Source: Siansivirga zeaxanthinifaciens CC-SAMT-1 (GTDB lineage: Bacteria > Bacteroidota > Bacteroidia > Flavobacteriales > Flavobacteriaceae). Taken from it: 64,000 bases of DNA. Position numbers and translations under genes: made by a program. The notes under the pieces were generated by a model, which saw nothing but the letters and a program-made list of their open reading frames with translations, was not told where the DNA came from and did no database searches. Where the stretch lies: positions 2,352,001 to 2,416,000 of the forward strand of contig NZ_CP007202.1 in assembly GCF_000941055.1 (NCBI RefSeq). Reading direction: 5' to 3'. Below, one piece after another: positions 17,185 through 24,449 of this stretch (the stretch's first letter is position 1; each line of letters opens with the position of its first letter).

Positions 17185-17234
17185 GAATCGTTTAATTGTT
17201 TAATCGGTTAAACGACTAAACGACTAAACGATTC
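17185..17234. repeat. Hairpin of TTAAACG-type repeats between moaCB and moaA
   Basis: GAATCGTTTA (17185-17194) is the exact reverse complement of TAAACGATTC (17225-17234). The sequence between continues the pairing with mostly G-U exchanges and contains stacked CGACTAAA units. Similar GTTTAATTG/TTAAACG words occur at 18166-18198, 18566-18600 and 20150-20195. It resembles a small extragenic repeat (REP-like) family; an effect on mRNA stability is possible. Confidence 0.55.
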
Positions 17235-17247
17235 CACGAATAAACGT

Positions 17248-18159
17248 TTAATCATGTCTGGCACCTCTTAAAATCCCGAAAATATGTAACACCGAAGGGA
17301 AAATAGCATCCATAGATTCCCTAGCACCGTTTGTAGAGCCTGGTAGCGCTAAAACTAAAGTGTTTTTTATAGTCCCAGCTAAGCTTCGCGATAACATCGA
17401 ATAAGGAGTTCTATCTTGTCCGTAGTTTCTAATAGCTTCCTCAATGCCAGGAATGCGTCTGTCTAAAATGGGAAGCAAGGCTTCCGGTGTTACATCGCGG
17501 TTTGATAAGCCTGTGCCTCCTGTGTAAATAATTAAATCGACACCATTTTCTTGGTAGTGTCTAGCTTTATTTTGAATTATTTCTAATTCATCGGGAATAA
17601 TAATATAATCTCTAACCGTAACCTGACTTTCTTCTAGTTTACTAATAATTGCTTTTCCCGCCTTATCTTCTTTTTGTCCAGCCGAAATGGTATCGGAACA
17701 CACAATAACCGCCGCGGTTAAACCCGTTCTAAATTTATTTTTAAAATCTGATTTACCACCTTTTTTATTAAGCAGTTTAATAGATAAAATTTCGATGCCT
17801 TTATCGATTGGTTTTAACATATCGTACATGTTTAAAGCTACCACACTGGCACCATGCATAGCCTCAACTTCTACACCGGTTTTGTATATGGTTTTCACCG
17901 TAAAAAGCACAGTAATTTCCAAATCGTTTATGTCGTATTCAACCCCTGTAAACTCAATAGGTAAGGGGTGACAATCAGGCAAAATATCTGGGGTGCGTTT
18001 AACGCCTAATAATCCTGCTGCTTTACTCATGGCAAATACATGCCCCTTGGGAACGGTATCGTTTTTTATTGCATCTATAGTTTCTTGTTTACTCACTTTT
18101 ACAATGGCTTGCGCAACAGCAGTTCTTAATGTGGTGTTTTTATGTGTGATGTCTACCAT
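17248..18159 (-). CDS. MoaC-MoaB fusion (cyclic pyranopterin monophosphate synthase / molybdopterin adenylyltransferase-like)
   Basis: 303 aa bifunctional protein. Residues about 1-150 are MoaC (MVDITHKNTTLRTAVAQA, KGHVFAMSKAAGLLGVKRT, LPDCHPLPI, EVEAMHGASVVALNMYDM), which makes cyclic pyranopterin from the MoaA product. Residues about 155-303 are MoaB/MogA (CSDTISAGQKEDKAG, IYTGGTGLSNRDVTPEAL, ALPGSTNGARESMDAI), which adenylates molybdopterin. Fusing an early and a late step is known in Bacteroidota. It lies between moaA and the four-helix-bundle gene in the operon. Confidence 0.95.
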   Translation of the reverse strand: MVDITHKNTTLRTAVAQAIVKVSKQETIDAIKNDTVPKGHVFAMSKAAGLLGVKRTPDILPDCHPLPIEFTGVEYDINDLEITVLFTVKTIYKTGVEVEAMHGASVVALNMYDMLKPIDKGIEILSIKLLNKKGGKSDFKNKFRTGLTAAVIVCSDTISAGQKEDKAGKAIISKLEESQVTVRDYIIIPDELEIIQNKARHYQENGVDLIIYTGGTGLSNRDVTPEALLPILDRRIPGIEEAIRNYGQDRTPYSMLSRSLAGTIKNTLVLALPGSTNGARESMDAIFPSVLHIFGILRGARHD

Positions 18160-18182
18160 GATGTGTTGAATCGTTTATTTGT

Positions 18183-18548
18183 TTAACTGTTTAATTGAGC
18201 TTTTCGTAAAGCATTTAATTTATTAGCTATTTTTTCAATTTCTGTTCTTATGTTTTTATAATTGGTTTCATCTATTAATTTTAATTCATAAGAAATTATG
18301 ATTTGATTTAAAACTTCCATTAATGAACTAAAAGCCATAGTTGAAAAATGAGCTTGGTCTTTGTTGGAAATTCTAGAAGTTCCTTCCGCTAAATTTGAAG
18401 ATATAGAAATTGAAGCACGTCTAAGTTGATTGGTTAATCCGAACTTTTCTTCGCTTGGAAATTCTTTGGTAATTAGATATATAGATTTAACTAATTCTTT
18501 AGAATCTATCCAAACATTAAGTTTTTCAAATGAAAACGTATATGCCAT
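18183..18548 (-). CDS. Four-helix-bundle protein (S23/IVS family)
   Basis: 121 aa, entirely helical, matching the TIGR02436 four-helix-bundle family first seen as ORFs in 23S rRNA intervening sequences and related to Avd proteins of diversity-generating retroelements. Landmarks are FEKLNVWIDSKELVKSIY, GLTNQLRRASISISSNLAEG and ALRKAQ near the C-terminus. Function in the moa operon is unknown. Both flanks carry TTTAA(T/C)G-type repeats, suggesting it entered as a small mobile cassette (inference). No reverse transcriptase or variable repeat is nearby. Confidence 0.85.
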   Translation of the reverse strand: MAYTFSFEKLNVWIDSKELVKSIYLITKEFPSEEKFGLTNQLRRASISISSNLAEGTSRISNKDQAHFSTMAFSSLMEVLNQIIISYELKLIDETNYKNIRTEIEKIANKLNALRKAQLNS

Positions 18549-18599
18549 ATTTATTGGTAATTTACAATTAAACGATTAAACAGATCATCAATTAAACGG

Positions 18600-19043
18600 T
18601 TATGTGTTAGTTTTCCATTGATGCGTATCGTCTTCAAAAATTTCTTTACCAAAAACCGGAACATCGGCTTTAATGGCTTCAACAATAAACTCTAAAGCTT
18701 TAAAAACCACCTTTCGTCGGGGTGCCGATACAAAAACGAATAAGCATATTTCTCCAGCTTTTACAATACCTAAACTGTGATAAATATGCATACAGGTTAA
18801 ATCGAATTTTTCAAAAGCGGCTTCTCTAATATCATGAAATTTTATATTGGCCATGTCTTCGTAAGCCGTGTATTCTATGGCTGAAATCGTTTTATTGTTT
18901 ATAACATCGGCACGAACTTGACCTAAAAAAATATTATGAGCGCCAATACTTGTTTTACTTTGATGCTTCGCAATGGATTCTCCAATAAATTCTGAAGAAA
19001 TAGCTCCTTGTTTGAATACACTTTTTATTTTTTTATGTTCCAT
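18600..19043 (-). CDS. moaE: Molybdopterin synthase catalytic subunit MoaE
   Basis: 147 aa. MoaE inserts sulfur from the MoaD thiocarboxylate into cyclic pyranopterin to give molybdopterin. Landmarks: NIFLGQVRADVINNKTISAI (the GxVR motif), EYTAYEDMANIKFHDI, HIYHSLGIVKAGEICLFVFV, SAPRRKVVFKALEFIVEAIK and the C-terminal PVFGKEIFEDDTHQW. Its start overlaps the end of the upstream moeB-rhodanese gene by 19 bp, consistent with coupled translation. Confidence 0.95.
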   Translation of the reverse strand: MEHKKIKSVFKQGAISSEFIGESIAKHQSKTSIGAHNIFLGQVRADVINNKTISAIEYTAYEDMANIKFHDIREAAFEKFDLTCMHIYHSLGIVKAGEICLFVFVSAPRRKVVFKALEFIVEAIKADVPVFGKEIFEDDTHQWKTNT

Positions 19044-20137
19044 GATTGTGTTTTTAAAGTATCGATTTTGTTTGAGGTTGATTTATATATTTCTGAAGCG
19101 CCTTCGTTAATACTGAAACCGTTATGAATGTTTTTATTTTTCAAAATTTCAACAGCTTTTTTACTTCGAATTCCCGACTGACAAAACAGAAGTTTTTTGG
19201 TTTCAGGATTTAATTTGTGGCATTGATTTTCAAAATCACTTAAAGGTATTTGTAAGACATTTAAACCAGTAATTTTAGGTAATTCATGCGCTTCTCTAAC
19301 ATCAATAAACTGCGCGTGTTCAAGTTTTAGCGCTTCTTGTATGGATATGCTATTTTCTAAAACATGACATGTAAAATGTAATTCTTGCAAATGAAACTGA
19401 GAGTGCATCTTTAAAACCTTTTCAATTTCTTTTTCAGATTTTTTTATGTTGATGGTTGTGTTTTGAAGCGTTAAAGCGTTATAACAAAATAGTTTTCCAG
19501 ATAGCACTTGGCCAATGCCTAAAATAATTTTAAGCACTTCATTAGCTTGCATACTGCCAATAATGCCTGGTAAAACGCCTAAAACGCCTGTTTCAGCGCA
19601 GTTAGGAATGCTATCTTTTTTAGGTTTTTCTGGAAACAAACAGCGGTATGTTGGTCCGTTTTGGTAATTAAATACCGAAACCTGACCTTCAAACTTGTAA
19701 ATAGCACCAAATACCAAAGGTTTATTACTTAAAACACAGGCATCATTTACCAAATATCGCGTTTCAAAATTATCGGAACCATCAACAATAATGTCGTATA
19801 AATTAAAAAGATCTAGGGCGTTTTGGTAGCTTAGTTTTTCCGCGTAAGCGTTAATAGAAATTGAGTTGTTTAAATCGTTCAAACGTTTTTTAGCTGCTAT
19901 GGCTTTATTTTCTCCTAAACTGCTGCTGCCATATAAAACTTGGCGTTGTAAGTTTGTAATATCTACAACATCTAAATCAATAATACCAAGAGTTCCAATA
20001 CCAGCCGCAGCCAGATATTGTAAAATAGGGCAACCTAAACCACCGGCGCCAACTACCAAAACTTTGGCGTTGGATAGTTTGTCTTGGCCAATTTGACCAA
20101 TTTCTGAAAGGATGATATGTCTGTTGTATCTGTTCAT
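19025..20137 (-). CDS. moeB: MoeB/ThiF-type adenylyltransferase with C-terminal rhodanese domain
   Basis: 370 aa E1-like enzyme that adenylates the C-terminus of MoaD. ATP-binding VLVVGAGGLGCPILQYLAAA, Asp region IIDLDVVDITNLQRQ, a Cys in PNCAETGVLG at the catalytic-Cys position of MoeB, and a second Cys in YRCLFP. A rhodanese domain fills about 260-370 with the active-site loop LLFCQSGIRSKKA, as in MOCS3-type proteins, so it may both activate and sulfurate MoaD. The partner gene moaD lies 65 bp upstream in the operon. Confidence 0.92.
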   Translation of the reverse strand: MNRYNRHIILSEIGQIGQDKLSNAKVLVVGAGGLGCPILQYLAAAGIGTLGIIDLDVVDITNLQRQVLYGSSSLGENKAIAAKKRLNDLNNSISINAYAEKLSYQNALDLFNLYDIIVDGSDNFETRYLVNDACVLSNKPLVFGAIYKFEGQVSVFNYQNGPTYRCLFPEKPKKDSIPNCAETGVLGVLPGIIGSMQANEVLKIILGIGQVLSGKLFCYNALTLQNTTINIKKSEKEIEKVLKMHSQFHLQELHFTCHVLENSISIQEALKLEHAQFIDVREAHELPKITGLNVLQIPLSDFENQCHKLNPETKKLLFCQSGIRSKKAVEILKNKNIHNGFSINEGASEIYKSTSNKIDTLKTQSWNIKK

Positions 20138-20202
20138 TTTTGTTTAATTGTTTATTTGTTGAGTTGTTTAAGCATTTAAACGCATCAACACTTAAACTTA
20201 AA

Positions 20203-20436
20203 TTATCCTCCCGAAAAAGGCGGTAATAAAGCGATTTCGTTTCCTGTAATTTTGGTTTCAATCGACACCAATTCTTGGTTTTGTGCTACTTGAAAATCTT
20301 TGTTTTTTAAATCGGGGAATTTTAAATATATCCAATCTGTTAACTCTGAAATGGTTTTGGCAGACACCTCAATAATTTCAGAATCTCTGTTTGTAACTTC
20401 TGCTATTTGTCCGAAATATTTAATATTAATTTTCAT
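20203..20436 (-). CDS. moaD: Molybdopterin synthase sulfur carrier subunit MoaD
   Basis: 77 aa ubiquitin-fold protein starting MKINIKYFGQIAE and ending LLPPFSGG. The terminal Gly-Gly is the site of adenylation and thiocarboxylation. I use ATG 20436; an in-frame GTG at 20445, overlapping the mobA stop, would add three residues (MKP) and cannot be excluded. It lies between mobA and moeB in the operon. Confidence 0.93.
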   Translation of the reverse strand: MKINIKYFGQIAEVTNRDSEIIEVSAKTISELTDWIYLKFPDLKNKDFQVAQNQELVSIETKITGNEIALLPPFSGG

Positions 20437-20444
20437 TGGTTTCA

Positions 20445-21038
20445 CTATATATTTTCTCTAAATGGTTTGTTGGTTAAGGTTTTTAAAGTTTCGGGCGTGT
20501 TTACGTTTAAAGTGCATTTTTCGTTTTCAGTATCTAGGGTTATTGTTTTTACTTTGCATTGATTTACAGCATATTGTAAACGCCGTTCACCTTGTTTTAA
20601 AAGGTTAAAAAAAAGTTCTTTACAGGAGGTTTTATACAGGGCAATTAAAGGCATGGTTTTATGGTTGGTTTCAACTTGAATTACATCGAAATTAGAATCA
20701 AAATGGTCTATTATCTGATTTATAATTCCCGAGGTAATTAGTGGAATGTCGCAACTTAAAACCAAATTATAATCGGTTTTAGAATGTTTCAATCCTGAAT
20801 AAATACCTGCCAATGGCCCGGCTTCTTCAAATAAATCGTTTACCCGTTTTAAACCAAAAACATCGTAATTTTTATAATTTGAAACGATTATAATTTCAGA
20901 AGTAAAAGGTGCTAGTGCATCAATACTGTATTGTGTGAAAGGTTTTTCGTTATATAATAACAAGCCTTTGTCTGTTCCCATACGCGAACTTTTTCCGCCG
21001 GAAAGAATGATGCCTGTTATGTTTTTTTTAGCTATCAT
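20445..21038 (-). CDS. mobA: Molybdenum cofactor guanylyltransferase MobA
   Basis: 197 aa nucleotidyltransferase that attaches GMP to Mo-molybdopterin to form the MGD cofactor needed by NasA-type nitrate reductases. The N-terminal signature GIILSGGKSSRMGTDKGLL is clear, followed by NDLFEEAGPLAGIYSGLKHS and LVLSCDIPLI. Its presence beside the moa genes matches the bis-MGD requirement of the reductase at 2727. It starts 1 bp after the TSUP permease stop. Confidence 0.94.
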   Translation of the reverse strand: MIAKKNITGIILSGGKSSRMGTDKGLLLYNEKPFTQYSIDALAPFTSEIIIVSNYKNYDVFGLKRVNDLFEEAGPLAGIYSGLKHSKTDYNLVLSCDIPLITSGIINQIIDHFDSNFDVIQVETNHKTMPLIALYKTSCKELFFNLLKQGERRLQYAVNQCKVKTITLDTENEKCTLNVNTPETLKTLTNKPFRENI

Positions 21039-21039
21039 T

Positions 21040-21780
21040 TTAAGTTAAAAACAGTTTAAAACAGGCAATTGCTAAAACAAACGCTAAGATGTAACGCAAT
21101 TTCTGATTGTTTAATTTTTTACTCCCTAAATAACCTCCAAGAACACCGCCTAATAAGGCAACCATTACCAGAATAAAGGCTTCTTTTTGAATAGTTACAC
21201 CGCTACTTATTTGACCAAATAATCCAGCAGCCGAATTAACCCATATAAATAATGCCGAAACAGCCGCAGCCTCTTTCATGTTCCCCCAATGTAAAAGTAA
21301 AATGATGGGTGTTAAAATAATACCACCGCCAATACCAATAAGCCCCGAGAAGAACCCGATAATACTGCCAATTAATAAGCCTTGCCATAATTTTACCTGT
21401 TTAATTTTGTGAGTATCATTTCCAAAAATATTCAGCATTTTTAATATGGCAAAAACCAATAAGATCGCTAATATTTTTTTGTAAATAGATGCATCTATCG
21501 CAATGCTTCCGCCTAAAAAAGCTAAAGGTATCGAGCTAATTGCAAACGGTAAAAAAAGTTTTTTGTTAAAGTGTCCAGCTTTGTAGTAATAATAAAAAGA
21601 AATTCCGGCTACAAATAAATTTAGTAGGAGTGCCGTAGGTTTCATTGTTTCAGGAGCAAACGAAAACAAGGCCATGAGTGCTAAATAACCACTGGCGCCG
21701 CCATGACCTACACTTGCATAAAGAAACGAAATGACAGGTAAAATAAACAAAAAAGCGTATATGTTTTCGGTTTGAAACAT
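21040..21780 (-). CDS. TSUP (TauE/SafE) family membrane permease
   Basis: 246 aa with about seven or eight hydrophobic helices. Family landmarks are SVGHGGASGYLALMAL near the N-terminus and GIGGGIILTPIILLLHWGN in the middle. TSUP proteins carry sulfite, sulfoacetate or other small anions. Here it sits between modE-like and mobA with 1-bp spacings, so transport of an anion linked to molybdenum or nitrogen/sulfur metabolism is plausible (inference). No ModABC molybdate transporter is seen in the window. Confidence 0.88.
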   Translation of the reverse strand: MFQTENIYAFLFILPVISFLYASVGHGGASGYLALMALFSFAPETMKPTALLLNLFVAGISFYYYYKAGHFNKKLFLPFAISSIPLAFLGGSIAIDASIYKKILAILLVFAILKMLNIFGNDTHKIKQVKLWQGLLIGSIIGFFSGLIGIGGGIILTPIILLLHWGNMKEAAAVSALFIWVNSAAGLFGQISSGVTIQKEAFILVMVALLGGVLGGYLGSKKLNNQKLRYILAFVLAIACFKLFLT

Positions 21781-21781
21781 C

Positions 21782-22120
21782 TTAAATATTTTCTATTTTA
21801 CTAAGTTGATAGTCTAAAAAAGTCCAACAATTTTGATTAATGTCGTCGAAAGCATTTATGAGGGATTTTCCATAATTTGTTAATTGGGCACCGCCGCCAC
21901 CTTTGCCACCTGTGCTTGTAATGGTTACAGGTTCTTTTGCCGATTTGTTAACGGCATCAATCATATCCCAAGCTTTCTTATATGATATTTTTAAAGACTT
22001 TGCAGCAGCAGAAAGCGATCCTTTTTTATCGATGGCTTTTAGTAAGCGTACACGACCTTCACCTAAAAGTACATTGTCTTCAAACTCAATCCATATGCGA
22101 CTTTTAATTTTATAACTCAT
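21782..22120 (-). CDS. ModE-type winged helix-turn-helix protein (N-terminal domain only)
   Basis: 112 aa resembling the DNA-binding half of ModE: RIWIEFEDNVLLGEGRVRLL, GSLSAAAKSLKISYKKAWDM and STGGKGGGGAQLTNYGKSLI. The molybdate-binding MOP domains of full ModE are absent, so it may sense nothing itself or use a separate partner. Within the moe/moa operon it is a candidate local regulator. It ends 1 bp before the TSUP gene and starts 2 bp after the moeA stop. Confidence 0.9.
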   Translation of the reverse strand: MSYKIKSRIWIEFEDNVLLGEGRVRLLKAIDKKGSLSAAAKSLKISYKKAWDMIDAVNKSAKEPVTITSTGGKGGGGAQLTNYGKSLINAFDDINQNCWTFLDYQLSKIENI

Positions 22121-22122
22121 AG

Positions 22123-23301
22123 TTACACGGGTAATAAAATTGTTTCAACGATATCGTTAATTTTTATTTTTGTTTGTTCTTCTGATACAAATACCAAGGC
22201 ATTAGATAAAGCAAAAGTTTGTTGCATTGCCGAACTCTGACCTTCTAAAATTTCGACATTACCATTATTATAAATAGCTTTTAGAAATTGTGGTCTGTCA
22301 CCTCGTTTAATAAATTTAGAAGCGGACTTAGCCTGCACTCGTTGTAAATCTTCACGCTCATTGTTAATTAGCTTTTGAAGCGATACATAAACATACATGT
22401 AGAAGCAGGTTAATGAAGCTGCAGGATTTCCTGGAAGAGCAAAAACAAGCGTCGATTCTTTTTTTCCGAAGAAGAAAGGCTTGCCAGGTTTTTGTTTTAC
22501 TTTATAAAACAACTCTTCAACCTTTAGCTCAGCCAGAGCTTTACCAACAAAATCGTAATCACCCACCGAAATACCACCGGTAATTAAAAGCAAATCGTTG
22601 TTTTCTATAACTTTACTTAATGCTTTAACTGTTTGTTGGTAATCGTCTTTAATGTTGTGAATGGTAACTTCGTAAAATTTCAGGCTGTATAAAGCGCTTA
22701 GAAGCATTTTAGAATTACTCTCATAAATTTGTCCGTATTCCAGATAGGTTCCAGCTTCTACTAATTCATTGCCTGTTGTGATAATAGCTATTTGAGGTTT
22801 TTTATAAACAGCAACTTCTGTTATACCCAAAGAACTTAAATAGCCAATAGCAGCAGGCGTTAATTTGGTGTCTTTTTTAAGAGCAACTTGGCCTTTTTTT
22901 ACTTGTTCTCCAATAGACCTTATATTGTCTTGCAGATTCATGGGGTCTGTAATTTTGATGCTTTTCCCATTAACCATCACTTTTTCCTGCATAATAACGC
23001 AGTTTGCAGTATCTGGCACAGGAGCACCTGTAAAAATTCTAACCGCATCGCCTTTTTTTAATATGGGTTGATGGTTATCGCCCGCTTTAATTTCATCTAT
23101 AACATTATAAATTTGCTTATCATGCAAGCAAACAGCATAACCATCCATGGCAGATTGCCTAAATGGCGGCATGTTTATGGGTGCATATACATCTTTACAA
23201 AGTTTGTAACCTCCAGCTTTTTCAACTTGTTTCTTTGTTTCCTTTAACAGGGGAGTTGTGTTTGCCTTGATAATATTTAAGGCAGATTCGATGATAATCA
23301 T
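22123..23301 (-). CDS. moeA: Molybdopterin molybdotransferase MoeA
   Basis: 392 aa from ATG 23301 (MIIIESALNIIKANTTPLLK). The frame extends upstream to 23349, but that stretch overlaps the -7 box at 23321-23328 and is unlike MoeA. MoeA inserts molybdate into adenylated molybdopterin. Motifs: PPFRQSAMDGYAV, IFTGAPVPDTANCVIMQE, TTGNELVEAG, LLITGGISVGDYDFVGKAL and ALPGNPAASLTCFYMYV. It is the first gene of the ten-gene minus-strand cofactor operon. Confidence 0.95.
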   Translation of the reverse strand: MIIIESALNIIKANTTPLLKETKKQVEKAGGYKLCKDVYAPINMPPFRQSAMDGYAVCLHDKQIYNVIDEIKAGDNHQPILKKGDAVRIFTGAPVPDTANCVIMQEKVMVNGKSIKITDPMNLQDNIRSIGEQVKKGQVALKKDTKLTPAAIGYLSSLGITEVAVYKKPQIAIITTGNELVEAGTYLEYGQIYESNSKMLLSALYSLKFYEVTIHNIKDDYQQTVKALSKVIENNDLLLITGGISVGDYDFVGKALAELKVEELFYKVKQKPGKPFFFGKKESTLVFALPGNPAASLTCFYMYVYVSLQKLINNEREDLQRVQAKSASKFIKRGDRPQFLKAIYNNGNVEILEGQSSAMQQTFALSNALVFVSEEQTKIKINDIVETILLPV

Positions 23302-23320
23302 ATAAATCGTTATATATAAA

Positions 23321-23350
23321 CAAATATAACGATAAAATGAATATTTCAAA
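23321..23350 (-). promoter_or_regulatory. Promoter of the moeA-moaA operon
   Basis: On the minus strand, TATATTTG (23328-23321) is a perfect -7 box, and TTTG (23350-23347) lies 18 nt upstream as a -33 element. The predicted start is about 12 nt before the moeA ATG. It diverges from the Crp/Fnr gene promoter, and the TACGTA at 23356-23361 lies between them, so both could share an operator. Confidence 0.65.
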
Positions 23351-23355
23351 CAAAT

Positions 23356-23400
23356 TACGTAATTATTATTTTATATTATAAGTATTAATACTTATATTTG
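23356..23400 (+). promoter_or_regulatory. Crp/Fnr gene promoter with 18-bp perfect palindrome
   Basis: TACGTA at 23356-23361; the perfect palindrome ATAAGTATTAATACTTAT at 23378-23395; and a perfect -7 box TATATTTG at 23393-23400 that overlaps its right edge. The core AAGTATTAATACTT (23380-23393) has 5-4-5 Crp/Fnr-like geometry. Its position directly before the Crp/Fnr gene suggests autoregulation (inference). Confidence 0.65.
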
Positions 23401-23441
23401 ATTCAAATAAATGGAATAAAGAATTTTAAATCTGTTTTAAA

Positions 23442-24200
23442 TTGCAAAACGAACCATCGAAAACCATAAAAACCCAAGTTAGAAAACGAACGTCTTTTGA
23501 TGTGTCTTGCGATGCATGCGAAAATTATACCTGTTTAATAAAACGAAATGTTGCGGTATTAAAGGATGTAAATTTACTTCATTTAAAAAGTAACATAAAG
23601 TGTAAAAAAGGTCAGCAGTTTATAATTGAAGGCGCTAGTGTTAGCGGTTTATTTTTTGTTTTAAAAGGTAAAGTGAAGGTTTTTAGAACGGGTATTAGTG
23701 GTAAAGAACAAATTGTGAGATTTGCTACAAAAGGGGAGATTATAGGGCATAGAGGTTTTGGAACAGAAGAGTTTTATTCCATTGGAGCCATTGCCTTAGA
23801 AGATACGATATTGTGCTATTTTTCTAAGAATAATTTGCAGGAAGCACTTTTAAACAACCCCAAATTTGCTTACGATTTTATGCTTTTCTACGCAAACGAA
23901 CTTAATAGGAGTGAGTCTAAAGTAAAATCAATTTCTCAAATGACCGTTAGAGAACGTGTTATAGACGGCTTGTTATACATACATAGAAAGTTTGGTGCGA
24001 ATAAAGGCTTTCTTGATATTGCTTTAACCCGAAAGGAATATGCCGATTATGCAGGAACATCGGAAGAACAGGTTATACGCGTGTTTTCTGCACTTAAAAA
24101 AGAAAATTTAATTTCATCTAAAGGAAAAAAAATTGGAATCCCCGATATACAACGTCTTAAAAACGAAATAAGTGAACATAACTTCTACTTAGATAGTTAA
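23442..24200 (+). CDS. Crp/Fnr-family transcriptional regulator with N-terminal cysteines
   Basis: 252 aa. A TTG start at 23442 is used; no suitable ATG follows the predicted promoter, since ATG 23411 meets TAA after one codon. The N-terminal Cys cluster SCDACENYTC (C-x2-C-x4-C) plus SNIKCKKG resembles FNR-type Fe-S ligands. A cyclic-nucleotide-like beta-roll (about 45-150: FFVLKGKVKVFRTG, GEIIGHRGFG) and a Crp-type helix-turn-helix (LTRKEYADYAGTSEEQVIRVFSALKKENLI) follow. It is divergent from the molybdenum operon and upstream of the nitrate transporter, so a redox- or nitrogen-responsive regulator of nitrate assimilation is inferred. Confidence 0.9.
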   Translation: MQNEPSKTIKTQVRKRTSFDVSCDACENYTCLIKRNVAVLKDVNLLHLKSNIKCKKGQQFIIEGASVSGLFFVLKGKVKVFRTGISGKEQIVRFATKGEIIGHRGFGTEEFYSIGAIALEDTILCYFSKNNLQEALLNNPKFAYDFMLFYANELNRSESKVKSISQMTVRERVIDGLLYIHRKFGANKGFLDIALTRKEYADYAGTSEEQVIRVFSALKKENLISSKGKKIGIPDIQRLKNEISEHNFYLDS

Positions 24201-24223
24201 TACGTATTTATAATAAATTTTTT

Positions 24224-24256
24224 AAAAACCATACGTTTTTTACGTATGGTTTTTTA
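24224..24256 (+). terminator. Intrinsic terminator after the Crp/Fnr gene
   Basis: AAAAACCATACGT (24224-24236) pairs perfectly with ACGTATGGTTTTT (24242-24254) across a 5-nt T loop and runs into T-rich sequence. It isolates the regulator gene from the transporter operon. Confidence 0.85.
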
Positions 24257-24387
24257 TTTACAGCAGTATGTGTATTTGTCTTTATAATTTTGATTATTAG
24301 TATTTTAAAAATAAAATATGTTTTTTGTCATGTTTTTTAATGGTAAAAAAAGTGGTTTTTTTATGGCTGATTTCATCGTTTAAAATT

Positions 24388-24432
24388 AAGTATACGTATA
24401 TATTTGCATCAATAAGTAAGTATTAATACTTA
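24388..24432 (+). promoter_or_regulatory. Nitrate transporter operon promoter and operators
   Basis: AAGTATACGTATA (24388-24400), containing palindrome TATACGTATA, overlaps a perfect -7 box TATATTTG (24399-24406). The 16-bp palindrome TAAGTATTAATACTTA (24417-24432) lies just after the predicted start (near 24413). Here the palindrome would sit downstream, unlike at 2431 and 23378, which suggests repression or a dual site at this promoter (inference). Confidence 0.6.
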
Positions 24433-24449
24433 ATTTAAAACTAATCAAT

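Noticed and set aside
18183..18548. Avd component of a diversity-generating retroelement
   Set aside because: The four-helix-bundle protein is related to Avd, but there is no reverse transcriptase or template/variable repeat pair in the window.
23302..23349. Longer moeA start at 23349
   Set aside because: The extra N-terminus overlaps the predicted -7 box at 23321-23328 and is unlike MoeA; ATG 23301 is preferred.
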